Shown piece by piece: positions 15,829-25,455 of a DNA stretch of 39,902 nt (position 1 is its first letter; every line of letters begins with the position of its first letter). The DNA lies in assembly GCF_005771565.1 (NCBI RefSeq), contig NZ_VAWA01000018.1, positions 1 to 39,902 of the forward strand, written 5' to 3'. The stretch is from Nesterenkonia sphaerica (lineage in GTDB: Bacteria > Actinomycetota > Actinomycetes > Actinomycetales > Micrococcaceae). Below the pieces are notes generated by a model. That model did no database searches. It had not been told where the DNA came from and saw only the letters and a list, made by a program, of their open reading frames with translations. The translations under genes were made by a program, and so were the position numbers.

Positions 15829-16633
15829 GTGCCAGTGCCTGCCACCCGCTCGCCCTGTGCCCGTGACCTCGTGCAAGCTGCCAAGTGCGGCGACCAGCCA
15901 TGGTCCGTACGGCGACGGGAGAGCGAGACATTGACCGCCAGCGAGACCGAGTTCACCTGCCTCAGTGACGTGGATCTGTTTGCCGACCTGACGTCTCAGG
16001 AGATGGAATCGCTGCAACAGCGCGTCCCGGGACGGCGGTTCCAGCGCGGGGAACTGGTCTTTTCGCAGCAAGAGCCGGTCAACGCGCTGTTCGTGCTGCG
16101 CTCCGGCAGAGTGCGCATTTTCCGCCTCGTCTAGGACGGCAAGGCGTTCACCCTCACCATTCTGGAACCGGGTGCCATCTTCGGAGAGATGCTGCTGGTG
16201 GGGCAACGGATGTATGACAGCTACGCCGAAGCCCTCGAGGATTCGGTGATCTGCCAACTCAGTGTCAGCGACGTCGAACAGCACCTGCTGGCAAACCCGC
16301 GAATCGCGATTCGGATCTCGCGGCGCTCGGGCCGCTCGGCTGGAGGAGCGACTCACCGACCGTGCTCTGCGTCCGCTGGTGGCCCGCGTGGCGAAAACCC
16401 TGCTCACGCTCGATGAGCCAACTTCCACGAGAACGCGCAGCACCCGATGGGGGCAACGGTCCTCGATTCGCATCACCCACGAGCAGCTGGCAGGACTGCT
16501 CGGGGCCACCCGGGAGGCGAGCAGCAAAGTGCTCGCCGAGTTCTCGGCGCAAGGGCTGATCCGGCAAGGGCGTGGCCGGATCACCATCTTGGACCCGCAG
16601 GATCTGGAGACCATCGCGAGACGAACTAGTTGA
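15829..16633 (+). pseudogene. Crp/Fnr-family regulator with amber stop and frameshift
   Basis: A complete Crp/Fnr regulator can be pieced together from two frames. The GTG start at 15829 has AAGGAGG at 8 nt. The cyclic-nucleotide-binding-like domain begins CLSDVDLFADLTSQEMESL and reaches VRIFRLV, where a TAG (16132-16134) interrupts. The same frame then resumes with LTILEPGAIFGEMLLVGQ and MYDSYAEALEDS. Near 16320 the frame shifts by +1 and continues as LEERLTDRALRPLVARVA and the winged helix ITHEQLAGLLGATREASSKV, ending at 16633. Two independent lesions make a recent pseudogene the best reading. Sequencing error could explain one of them but less easily both. Confidence 0.85.
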
Positions 16634-16800
16634 AGAAGATTTTTCATACCGAAGCAGGACCACACGAAAGACATTGACGTGCCTGCTGCCCCTGACCTCC
16701 AAAACTGAGCGTCTGCCGTAGTAGCACGACGCCGTGGGGTCGGCGGTGGAGCCATCCGCTCTGCCGCCGGCCCCGCCGCGTCCTCGCCGAGACGAGCCCC

Positions 16801-16896
16801 CTACCGCGGTGGGTAGTGTCCCCGGCCGCCGCGACGCTGCTGGAACATACGAATGGCTGCGCGCGCGACGCGCATCACCAGGAGTCGGATAAGCAT
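16801..16896 (-). CDS. Possible 31-aa basic small protein
   Basis: A minus-strand frame reads MLIRLLVMRVARAAIRMFQQ and then an Arg/Gly-rich end (RRGRRGHYPPR). An amphipathic or membrane-active helix plus a basic tail gives it a coding look. It lies 49 nt downstream of the quinone oxidoreductase on the same strand. GGAG abuts the ATG with almost no spacing, which weakens the case. The rest of the 16634-16945 gap shows nothing else. Confidence 0.3.
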   Translation of the reverse strand: MLIRLLVMRVARAAIRMFQQRRGGRGHYPPR

Positions 16897-16945
16897 CTCC
16901 GCACTCTATCCCAGCCAGTCCCATTCCAAGCACCCGCGAACCTGC

Positions 16946-17926
16946 TCAGGGCGTCAGAAGCAGTTTCCCGATGACTTCACCTCTGCGCAGCATGCGGTGA
17001 GCCTCGGCGGCGTCCTTCATCGGTAACACCTGGTGCACCACAGGCCTGACCCGGCCATCGGCGATCATGGGCCACACGTTCTGCTCCACGGCGGTGACGA
17101 TCTCCGCCTTCTCCTCCGCGGGACGTCCACGCAGGGTGGTGGCAGAGACATGGAGCCGGCGCTTGAGCATCCTCCCCAGGTCCAGCTCGGCGGCGTCCAG
17201 CCCACCTTGGGCACCGATGATGACCAGGTGGCCGTTGAACGCCAGTGACTTCAGATTCGGCTTCAGGTAAGGCGCCCCGATAATGTCGAGGACCGCGTCC
17301 ACCCCGGCGCCGTCGGTCTCTTCCTTGATCCGTTCGGCAAAGTCCTCGTCGCGGTAATTGACCACGACGCTGGCACCCAGGTCTTGTGCGGCGTCGAGCT
17401 TTTTCTTACTGCCGGCAGTGGTGAACACCCGCGCCCCGAGGGCGTGGGCCCACTGGATGGCGTGGGTGCCGATACCGCTTCCACCTCCGTGGACCAGGAA
17501 CGACTCCCCCGGCTTCAGCCCGGCGACCATCCCGATGTTGGAGTAGACGGCGCACGCCGCCTCAGGAAGCGCGGCGGCGCTGATCAGGTCCAGGTTCTCT
17601 GGCACGGACAGCAACTGCGTGGCGGGCACGACGACGCGTTCGGCGTAACCTCCACCGGTGAGGAGGGCGGCCACCTCCTGACCAACCTCCCACCCTGTGA
17701 CGCCCTCGCCAAGCCCGATGATCCTGCCGGAGCATTCTAGTCCCAAGATGTCGGAGGCGCCGGGCGGGACGGGGTAGTTGCCCTTGCGCTGCAGCAGGTC
17801 GGCGTTGTTCACACCTGCCGCAGCGACCTCAATGAGCACCTCACCGGGAGCAGGCTCCACATCAGGCACCTCGCTCCAGGTCAGGACCTCTTCGTCTCCA
17901 GGGGCATCGAATGTGATGGCTCGCAT
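16946..17926 (-). CDS. NAD(P)H:quinone oxidoreductase, zinc-independent MDR
   Basis: A 326-aa medium-chain dehydrogenase/reductase of the QOR/PIG3 group. The N-terminal GroES-like domain contains GVNNADLLQRKGNYPVPPG and LGLECSGRI. The Rossmann domain contains the nucleotide-binding VHGGGSGIGTHAIQWAHALG near 145-164. Zinc ligands of alcohol dehydrogenases are absent. These enzymes reduce quinones or enones with NADPH and protect against electrophiles. It is divergent from the defence-like operon across 65 nt and shows no functional link to it. Confidence 0.9.
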   Translation of the reverse strand: MRAITFDAPGDEEVLTWSEVPDVEPAPGEVLIEVAAAGVNNADLLQRKGNYPVPPGASDILGLECSGRIIGLGEGVTGWEVGQEVAALLTGGGYAERVVVPATQLLSVPENLDLISAAALPEAACAVYSNIGMVAGLKPGESFLVHGGGSGIGTHAIQWAHALGARVFTTAGSKKKLDAAQDLGASVVVNYRDEDFAERIKEETDGAGVDAVLDIIGAPYLKPNLKSLAFNGHLVIIGAQGGLDAAELDLGRMLKRRLHVSATTLRGRPAEEKAEIVTAVEQNVWPMIADGRVRPVVHQVLPMKDAAEAHRMLRRGEVIGKLLLTP

Positions 17927-17977
17927 GACCTCAGGCTACGTCAGCACGTCACGTCCTCCACAGTGTCCTTGGTCGCA

Positions 17978-17992
17978 TATAGGCTCGTAGTG
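17978..17992 (+). promoter_or_regulatory. Putative promoter of the defence-like operon (leaderless start)
   Basis: TATAGG (17978-17983) sits 8 nt before a GTG at 17992, the first codon of the longest SNF2 frame, with no Shine-Dalgarno in between. That spacing would put the transcript start at or next to the start codon, as in leaderless actinobacterial mRNAs. No clear -35 is visible. Confidence 0.4.
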
Positions 17993-20853
17993 TGACGGGG
18001 ACAATGTTGAGAACCGCCTCTGACGAGGTACATCGCGTCAATGTGGCGCCGGGGTCTGTGGTGACGGTGCGCGATGAAGAGTGGATGGTCACCGCCGCTG
18101 AGGACACGCCACAAGGCACGCTGGTTCATGTTCGGGGGCTGAGTGACCTGGTCCGGGACACGTCCGCCACTTTCTACTCCGGGCTGGACCACATCACGGT
18201 GGTGGATCCCGCACACGCGCAGATCATCGCCGACAGCTCCCCCGGCTTTCGGCTGTCCAAACTCTTCCTGGAGACCACACTGCGGAAGACGCCGCAGCCC
18301 ACCTCCAGCGGCAAGCTGACGGTCTCCACCCGCAGCATGGCTGACCCCCTGGGTTATCAGCAGCTGGCAGTAGCCCGCGCCCTAGACCCAGCTCATCTGC
18401 GTCCGCGCATCCTGCTCGCGGATGCGGTAGGCCTCGGCAAGACCTTTGAGATAGGCATGATCCTGTCTGAGCTTGCCGCCCGCGGCCGGGCCGAACGGAT
18501 CCTGATTGTGACCCCGCGCCATGTGCTCGAACAGTTCCAGCAGGAGATGTGGGTTCACTTTGCTCTGCCCTTCGTCCGCCTGGACTCCGCCGGTATCCAG
18601 AAGGTTCGCCAGAAGATCCCCGCCACGCGCAACCCTTTCACCTACTACAAGCGGGCCATCGTCTCCATTGATACGTTGAAGTCCGCCCAGTACCGCGCGC
18701 ATCTGGAACGTATGCGGTGGGACGCGGTAGTGATCGATGAGTCGCACAACCTCACCAATAGCAGCACCCTGAACAACCGGCTAGCCAGCACCTTAGCGCC
18801 CCGGACCGACGCCCTGATACTGGCATCGGCCACCCCGCACAACGGCAATCCGTCCTCCTTTGCTGAGCTGATCCGCTTGCTGGACCCCACGGCCGTCAGC
18901 CCGGAAGGTGAGGTGGACGAGGAAGCGGTGCAGCGGTTGATCATCCGCCGCCACCGTTACAGCCCCGAGGTCGCAGCCGAGGTGGGCGACCAGTGGGCAG
19001 AGCGTCCCGAACCGCGGAACCTCCTGGTCTCTCCCACCCCTGCAGAAGACGCCGTAGCCTCCGAGATCGCCGACACCTGGCTCTATCCGACCTCCGGCAT
19101 CTCGCCCTCCACCAGCAGCAACACGCTGTTCGGATGGACCCTGGTCAAGGCATTCCTCTCCTCACCTGCGGCATTGGCAGAGACGTTGGCTGAGCGGCTC
19201 AAGCGTCTCGACCCCAACCGGTCCCCTGCGGCAGATGCTGAACGTGAGGCCCTCAAGTACCTCCAAGAGCTCACTGCGGAAGCCCAAGAAGCTCCCGGGG
19301 CCAAACTGACCCGGCTTGCCGAGGAGCTGAAGGCCATCGGCGTCGGTCCTCGCTCCGAGACACGCGCTGTGGTCTTTGCCGAACGGGTAGCCACCCTGCA
19401 TCACCTCGCCGATGAGCTCAAGGGGCGTCTGAACCTCAAAGAGGCAGCGGTACGGATCCTCCACGGCGGACTCAGCGACGTCGAACAACAACAGATTGTC
19501 GATGAGTTCAAGCGCGGCTCCTCCAAGGTACGGCTCCTGATCACCGGTGATATGGCATCCGAGGGCGTGAACCTCCACTCCGAGTGCCACCACCTGTTCC
19601 ACTATGACGTGCCGTGGAGCCTGATCAGAATCGAACAGCGCAACGGCCGGATCGACCGCTACGGCCAACTGCGTCCACCGCAGATCGCCACCCTGCTGCT
19701 GCAGCCGAATCATGAGCGGTTCCGCGGAGATATCCGAGTCTTCACCAACCTCATCAAGAAGGAACACGCCGCGCACAAGGTGCTCGGTGACGCGGCGTCA
19801 CTGATGGGCAAGCACAGCGTCGCCGCGGAGGAGAAGGTGGTGATGACCGCCCTCCAAAAAGGCCAGGATGTGGACCAGATCATCCCGGAACCGCAGGCCG
19901 TTTCCGAGGACGACGACGGCGCCTGGGGACACTACTTGGCCCTGTTCGATGAGGCCAACTCGCCTGCGGAAGACACCACCGCTGTGGACCACGCTTCGCT
20001 GGCGCCCCGCGAGTCACTCTACGGATCGGATCTGGAGTATCTGGAGGAGGCGCTGCGCCAAGCCTTTGACGACCCCTACACCAAGCTGGGGTGGACCAAC
20101 TACTCGCCGCAGTCGGCAATCGCCGAGCTCACCGTCACCGAGGACATCCGGGACCTGCGCCGCCGGTTGGAGCACCTTCCGCAGGACTACGTCAGCGAGC
20201 GCAAGGTGCTGCAGAAGCTGAAGCTGGCCACCACACCCGTCGAGGGCCGCCGGCAGCTGGAGCACGCCCGCCGAGAAGAGTCGATCACCTGGCCGGGGGC
20301 CCACTTCCTCGGCCCCCTGCACCCGGTATTGGACTGGGCCGCGGACCGGGCCCTGGCTGATATGTCCCGAAACCAGGTCCTCGCACTGCGCGCCCGTGTG
20401 GCAGCCCCGACCTTCCTCATGATGGGCACCGTGACGAACCGGCGCGGCCACCTGCTCAGCCGCGCGTTCATGACGGCCACCCGGCTGTACGTCATGCCCC
20501 TGGAGTCACTCGGCGAGTGGCTGGAAGAGACCGGGCTGACCCACCGGCTGACCAACCCAGGCCATATAGACGTGGCTCCTCTGACCGCAGATTTGCCCGC
20601 CGCCATCACCAAGGCCCGGGACCATTTGGAGTCCAGCAATGAGATGCACCGGGCCCACGCTGAGCAGCTGCTGAACAACTGGCTGGAGCGGGCCAGCCGG
20701 TGGGAGCAGGAGGCTGATGTGCTGGTCAGCCGACAGGAGCTGAAGTCTCGCCGCGCCCGAATCGCTGAGGAGAAACACCTGGCAGAAGATCTGCGCCCAG
20801 CGCAGAACCTCGTCCGTCCTCTGCTGGCCCTGGTTCCGGAAGGAGCTGCCTGA
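17992..20853 (+). CDS. SNF2-family helicase, DrmD-like
   Basis: A 953-aa superfamily 2 translocase. Motif I is DAVGLGKTFEIGMIL (K150), motif II is DESH (249-252), motif III is SATPHNG (279-285), and the C-terminal helicase lobe contains GDMASEGVNLHSECHH (from 519) and QRNGRIDRYGQ (from 549). An N-terminal beta-rich segment (1-90) resembles that of RapA/DrmD-type helicases; the last 350 residues are helical and unrecognised. Such proteins translocate on double-stranded DNA and occur with methylases in DISARM class 1 systems. The alternative ATG at 18004 is possible. Its stop overlaps the methylase start by one base, so they are co-translated. Confidence 0.9.
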   Translation: MTGTMLRTASDEVHRVNVAPGSVVTVRDEEWMVTAAEDTPQGTLVHVRGLSDLVRDTSATFYSGLDHITVVDPAHAQIIADSSPGFRLSKLFLETTLRKTPQPTSSGKLTVSTRSMADPLGYQQLAVARALDPAHLRPRILLADAVGLGKTFEIGMILSELAARGRAERILIVTPRHVLEQFQQEMWVHFALPFVRLDSAGIQKVRQKIPATRNPFTYYKRAIVSIDTLKSAQYRAHLERMRWDAVVIDESHNLTNSSTLNNRLASTLAPRTDALILASATPHNGNPSSFAELIRLLDPTAVSPEGEVDEEAVQRLIIRRHRYSPEVAAEVGDQWAERPEPRNLLVSPTPAEDAVASEIADTWLYPTSGISPSTSSNTLFGWTLVKAFLSSPAALAETLAERLKRLDPNRSPAADAEREALKYLQELTAEAQEAPGAKLTRLAEELKAIGVGPRSETRAVVFAERVATLHHLADELKGRLNLKEAAVRILHGGLSDVEQQQIVDEFKRGSSKVRLLITGDMASEGVNLHSECHHLFHYDVPWSLIRIEQRNGRIDRYGQLRPPQIATLLLQPNHERFRGDIRVFTNLIKKEHAAHKVLGDAASLMGKHSVAAEEKVVMTALQKGQDVDQIIPEPQAVSEDDDGAWGHYLALFDEANSPAEDTTAVDHASLAPRESLYGSDLEYLEEALRQAFDDPYTKLGWTNYSPQSAIAELTVTEDIRDLRRRLEHLPQDYVSERKVLQKLKLATTPVEGRRQLEHARREESITWPGAHFLGPLHPVLDWAADRALADMSRNQVLALRARVAAPTFLMMGTVTNRRGHLLSRAFMTATRLYVMPLESLGEWLEETGLTHRLTNPGHIDVAPLTADLPAAITKARDHLESSNEMHRAHAEQLLNNWLERASRWEQEADVLVSRQELKSRRARIAEEKHLAEDLRPAQNLVRPLLALVPEGAA

Positions 20854-23800
20854 TGCCCCAATTTGAATCGCTGACCAACAGCTCTGAGTTCTTGAGTGAT
20901 CACTTCTTCACCACCGATGACACCAAGGCTTCCTTCCTCAAAGAGGTCCACACCCTCCGCAAAGCGTGGAAAGAGGCCGACGACGCCGGCGAACCGAATA
21001 CTCACCGGCGCTTTAGCTCCGTGCGCCAGAAGTTGGTCACCGAGTTGGCAAACCTCACCGAGGACGCACCTCCGGAGCGGATCGCCCCGGTCTACGCGAC
21101 GCTGCGCGAGGCTCTCGGCTATCCCGGTGAGCTCAGCGCCCTGCGCACCGAACGCTCCGGCACCCCGCTCACTCTGGAGGGCATCTGGGCTGAACCTACT
21201 GAGACTGAGACCTCCGACCTCATCTGGCTCAGCGCGACCCCCGCCGACACGGTGGAGGACGCCCTGACATCTTCTACTCCGTTGGGCGAGATCTACGAAG
21301 GCGAGAAACTCACCCAGCCGACTCTAGGTTCACTGATCTCTGATGTGTTCCTCACCGAAGAAGCCCCTCAGTACATTGCGGCCATGGCGGGGCGGTTCTT
21401 GATCCTTGCCGAACGTGAGCGCTGGCCAGAAGGCCGGTTCTTGGCCGCTGACGTCTTGCTCGTGACAGAACGCAACCAGGTTACCCGCGGTGGTGAGGTC
21501 GACTATTTCCTCGCCATCTTCGGCAGAGACTCCTTGCGCCCGGCTGCAGATGGCAGCATCTGGTGGGACCGGGTGCTGGAAGAATCAGTCGCGCACTCGG
21601 TGTCGGTGTCGAAGGATCTGCGCGAAGGTGTCCGGCGCAGCATCGAGATCATCGCCAATGACGTGCTGGATCGGCGCCGTGCTCAAGGTCTGCCGGCCGG
21701 GGACATCGACGGCAAAGAGCTGGGGCGCCAGTCACTGCGTTACCTGTATCGCATCCTTTTCCTGCTCTACGCCGAGGCCTCCCCCGAGCTCCAGGTTCTG
21801 CCCGTGGGCGCCCAGGAGTATGACACTGGCTACGGTTTGGACCGCCTGCGCGAACTCATCAGTCAGGACCTCACCACAGAGTCCTCCCGCCGCGGCACAC
21901 ACTTCTATGAATCTCTGCAGCTGCTTTTCGAGCTGGTCAATGGGTCACACCCTTCCCAGCAGGTTCCTCGACCGGCATCAGCGGAGACCACCGACTCCCC
22001 CACGCTGGACTTCCAGCCCCTCGAGGCTGACCTGTTCAACCCCGAACGCACCGCCCTCATCGATCACTCCAAACTCTCCAATGAGGCGCTTCATGATGTG
22101 CTGACCCGCCTGCTGCTCTCCAGTGAGAAGTGGGGCACCCAACGCGGGTTTGTCTCCTACGCCAACCTGGGTATCAACCAGCTCGGCGCGGTCTATGAGG
22201 GCCTGATGTCCTATACCGGGTTCATCGCGGATGAAGACTTCCACGAGGTCGCCCCGGAGGGGAACGCGGAGAAGGGGTCCTGGGTGGTGCCCACCACCCG
22301 CAGTGAGAGCATCGAACCCCGGCACTTTGTCCAGAGGGAGGACGGGACAGGTGGCTCTCAGGCAGTGGTCCATCGACGCGGCAGTTTCGTCTTCCGTTTG
22401 GCGGGCCGGGAGCGTCAGCAATCCGCCAGTTATTACACCCCCGAGGTGCTCACCCGATTTGTGGTTTCCCAGGCACTGGAGGAACTGCTGGATCAACCCG
22501 ATGAAGACGGTCATCCGCAGACCACCACGGCCTCTGAAATCCTGCAGCTGACCATCTGCGAGCCCGCCCTGGGCTCCGGGGCCTTCGCCATTGAGGCCGT
22601 CCGCCAACTCGCAGGGGAATATCTCACGCGTCGCCAGGCCGAACTGGGAGAACAGATCCCTGCCGAAGACTTCGCCGTTGAACTCCAGAAGGTCAAAGCC
22701 CAGATTGCCCTGCACCAGGTCCATGGAGTCGATCTGAACTCCACGGCTGTCGAGCTGGCTGAAGTCTCTCTCTGGTTGGACACCATGAACGCCGGTCTAC
22801 AGGCACCGTGGTTCGGGTTGCGCTTGAAACGGGGCAATTCCCTGGTCGGTGCCCGGCGGGCGGTCTACACAGCAAGTGCGGCACGGGCGGGCCATTACGC
22901 AGGGAAGAGCGCCGTGGAGTCCACCCCACTTCCGCTTTCGGGGATGGCTGAGTCCATGGAGCGCGATGAGTCGGATCCAGCGGCAGCAGGCGCTATCCAT
23001 CATTTCCTCCTCCCTGGCGAAGGCTGGGGAGCCGCCGCGGACGCCAAAGAGATCAAAGCGCTGGCAGGGGCCAATCAGAAAGTATTGAAGGAATGGCAGA
23101 AGGCCATCAAGCGCAAGCTCACCAAGGACCAGGTGAGTCGTCTCCAGGGGTTGGCTCAGCGCGTGGGGAGCTTGTGGCCCATTGCCCTTCGGCGCCTTCA
23201 AATTGCTGAGGCCGAAGCGCGTCGGGATATCGACTACTACGGCCGCGGAACTCCACATCACGGTGTTCCAGCGGTGACTCGTGCCGAGATTGAGCGGAAG
23301 CTCCAGGACCCTGACGGCGTCTTTCAACGACTCAAGCGCGTGATGGACGCCTGGGGTGCCCTCTGGTTCTGGCCGGTGCTGCCCGACGACGCCGAACAGC
23401 CCTTACCTCCCACTCTCGACGAGTGGATTGCGGCCCTGGAAGGAATCCTGGGCACCACCGGGGGCAGGTTGGCACCCAAATACCGCTCCGAAGGACAATT
23501 GAGCGTTCTGAGCAGCGCCAGTTGGGCGGACCTGGACCACGCCGAGGATCTCGAAAAACAGTTCTTCATCATGCGACCCATCGCGTCCTTGGTGGAATGG
23601 CACCCATGGTTGGCTGTCTGTGAGCGCATTGCAGACGAACAGGGCTTCTTCCACTGGGAGCTGGAGTTCGCCACCGTGTTCGCGAAAGGCGGTTTCGATC
23701 TTCAAGTCGGGAACCCGCCATGGGTCCGGCCGCGGTCAGATCTTGATGCGCTGCTCGCGGAACACGATCCGTGGTGGCAATTGGCCGCGAAACCCACTCA

Positions 23801-25455
23801 GGCACAGCGCAAATCACGCGAAGCGGAGACCCTAGCTTTACCTGGTGCCCGTGAGGAGTTCGTCGCCGGCGCCGTACAGGCTCCGTTGCTCTCAGAATGG
23901 CTTAGCGCGCCCACGCAGTACGCCACCCTCAAAGGCTTGCAGCCCGATCTTTACCGAGCGTTTATGGTCCGCACCTGGCGGTCCTCCAAAGACGCCGGCC
24001 GCATCGCCCTCATCCATCCAGAGTCCCACTTCACGGAGAAGAAAGCTGCTCGCCTGCGTGAAGAAACGTACCGCCGGCTTCGGCGTCACTGGCAGTTTAT
24101 AAACTCACTGTTCTTATTTGAGATTCATGACCAGGTTGTTTATGGCGTGCATGTCTACGGCCAGCGGAGTGAAGAGCCCGGCTTTATTATGGCCGCTTCC
24201 CTCTATCACCCTGATACTGCAGAGCGTTCGCTCCACCACGATGGGGGGTCTGAAGTTCCGGGTCTCAAGACTTCGGAGGGAGCGTGGGATGTTAGGCCGC
24301 ACAGGGAACGCATTCTCCATGTTGATCATCACGTATTGAGTTCCTGGTCAAAGATTTTGGAAGAGCCAGGTACACCGCCACTGCAATCACGAATGGTATA
24401 TCCAGTCAATCACGCCAGCCAATCGGTCCTCGAGAAACTCTCACAAGCCCGGCGCGTTCGAGACCTGGAACTGCAGTACTCCTCGGGTTGGCATGAGACC
24501 GCCGATCGAAAGAAAGGCTACTTCGAGGTTGGTTCAGCAGTGAACGCCTCCTGGGATCAGGTCATTCTCCAAGGGCCTCACTTCTCTGTGGCGAATCCGT
24601 TCTACAAAGAGCCTCGTCCCACGATGAAACACAATCAAGACTACGAAGAAATCGACCTCGAGGCCCTGCCGGAATACTTACACCCACTGGACCATCAACG
24701 GCCAGAAAACCTCCGCCCGGTCACACTACCGCCTCGCCTGGCGCCTAATGGCTGCGACTACAGGCGTCCGGACCTTTTATCCCACCGTTATTCCACCCGG
24801 GGCAGGCCACGTCAACGGCGTCATCTCAGGCTATGGTCGAGTCTTTGAGGAATCTCAAGAACTGCTCGCTAGAGCCGGGCTATGGTCCGGCTTACCAACG
24901 GACTTCTTAGTACGTGCGGGCTCTCTTGGCCACTTCTATGGCTCGGTCGTCGACGGGTTGCCAAGTCAAGTACATGAATCCGTCGCTTCTGCCATCGCTA
25001 AAAGGGCAGCTTCATTAAATTGCCTCACTTCCGCCTACGCACCCCTGTGGGAAGAAGTCATGGGTGAGCCGTGGACGCCGGCGTCACCTGCTCGCATCGC
25101 TGCCGAACGCCGCCACCTCATGGTTGAACTCGACGCACTGGCGGCTCTCTCACTCGGCCTCACCGCCGACGAACTGTGCATCATCTACCGCACGCAGTTC
25201 CCCGTCATGCAGGGGTATGAGAAGAAAGACCGCTACGACGCAAACGGCCGAAAAGTCCCTGATCCAGTGTTGAAGGCATTCGCCAAGCTCGGAGAGACCG
25301 GCATGACCCTAGAGGACCGCCAGTGGACCCACCCGCAGTCCGGCGTCACTTACACCTACGAGTTCCCGTTCCGACAGTTCGACCGCGAGCAGGACATGCG
25401 CGAGGCCTACACCCGCTTCGAGCAGGAGCTCAGCACCCGTGAGGATCCACCATGA
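20853..25455 (+). CDS. Adenine-N6 DNA methyltransferase (DrmMI/PglX-like), frameshifted near 24678
   Basis: A giant methyltransferase of about 1,533 residues, read in two frames. Motif I is ICEPALGSGAFAIEAV (568-583), followed by GVDLNSTAVELAEVSLWLD. The catalytic NPPW tetrad lies at 954-957, after an unusually long insert. In the first frame coding sense ends near EALPEY (24675), after which the frame runs to a stop at 24848. A clean continuation exists one base later, from TAC at 24679 (YTHWTINGQKTSAR, then SHYRLAWRLMAATTG), through FYPTVIPPGAGHVNG to the TGA at 25453-25455. One extra base, probably T24678, explains it. If real, the enzyme loses about 258 C-terminal residues, likely target recognition. 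Overlaps both neighbours by 1 and 4 nt. Confidence 0.87.
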
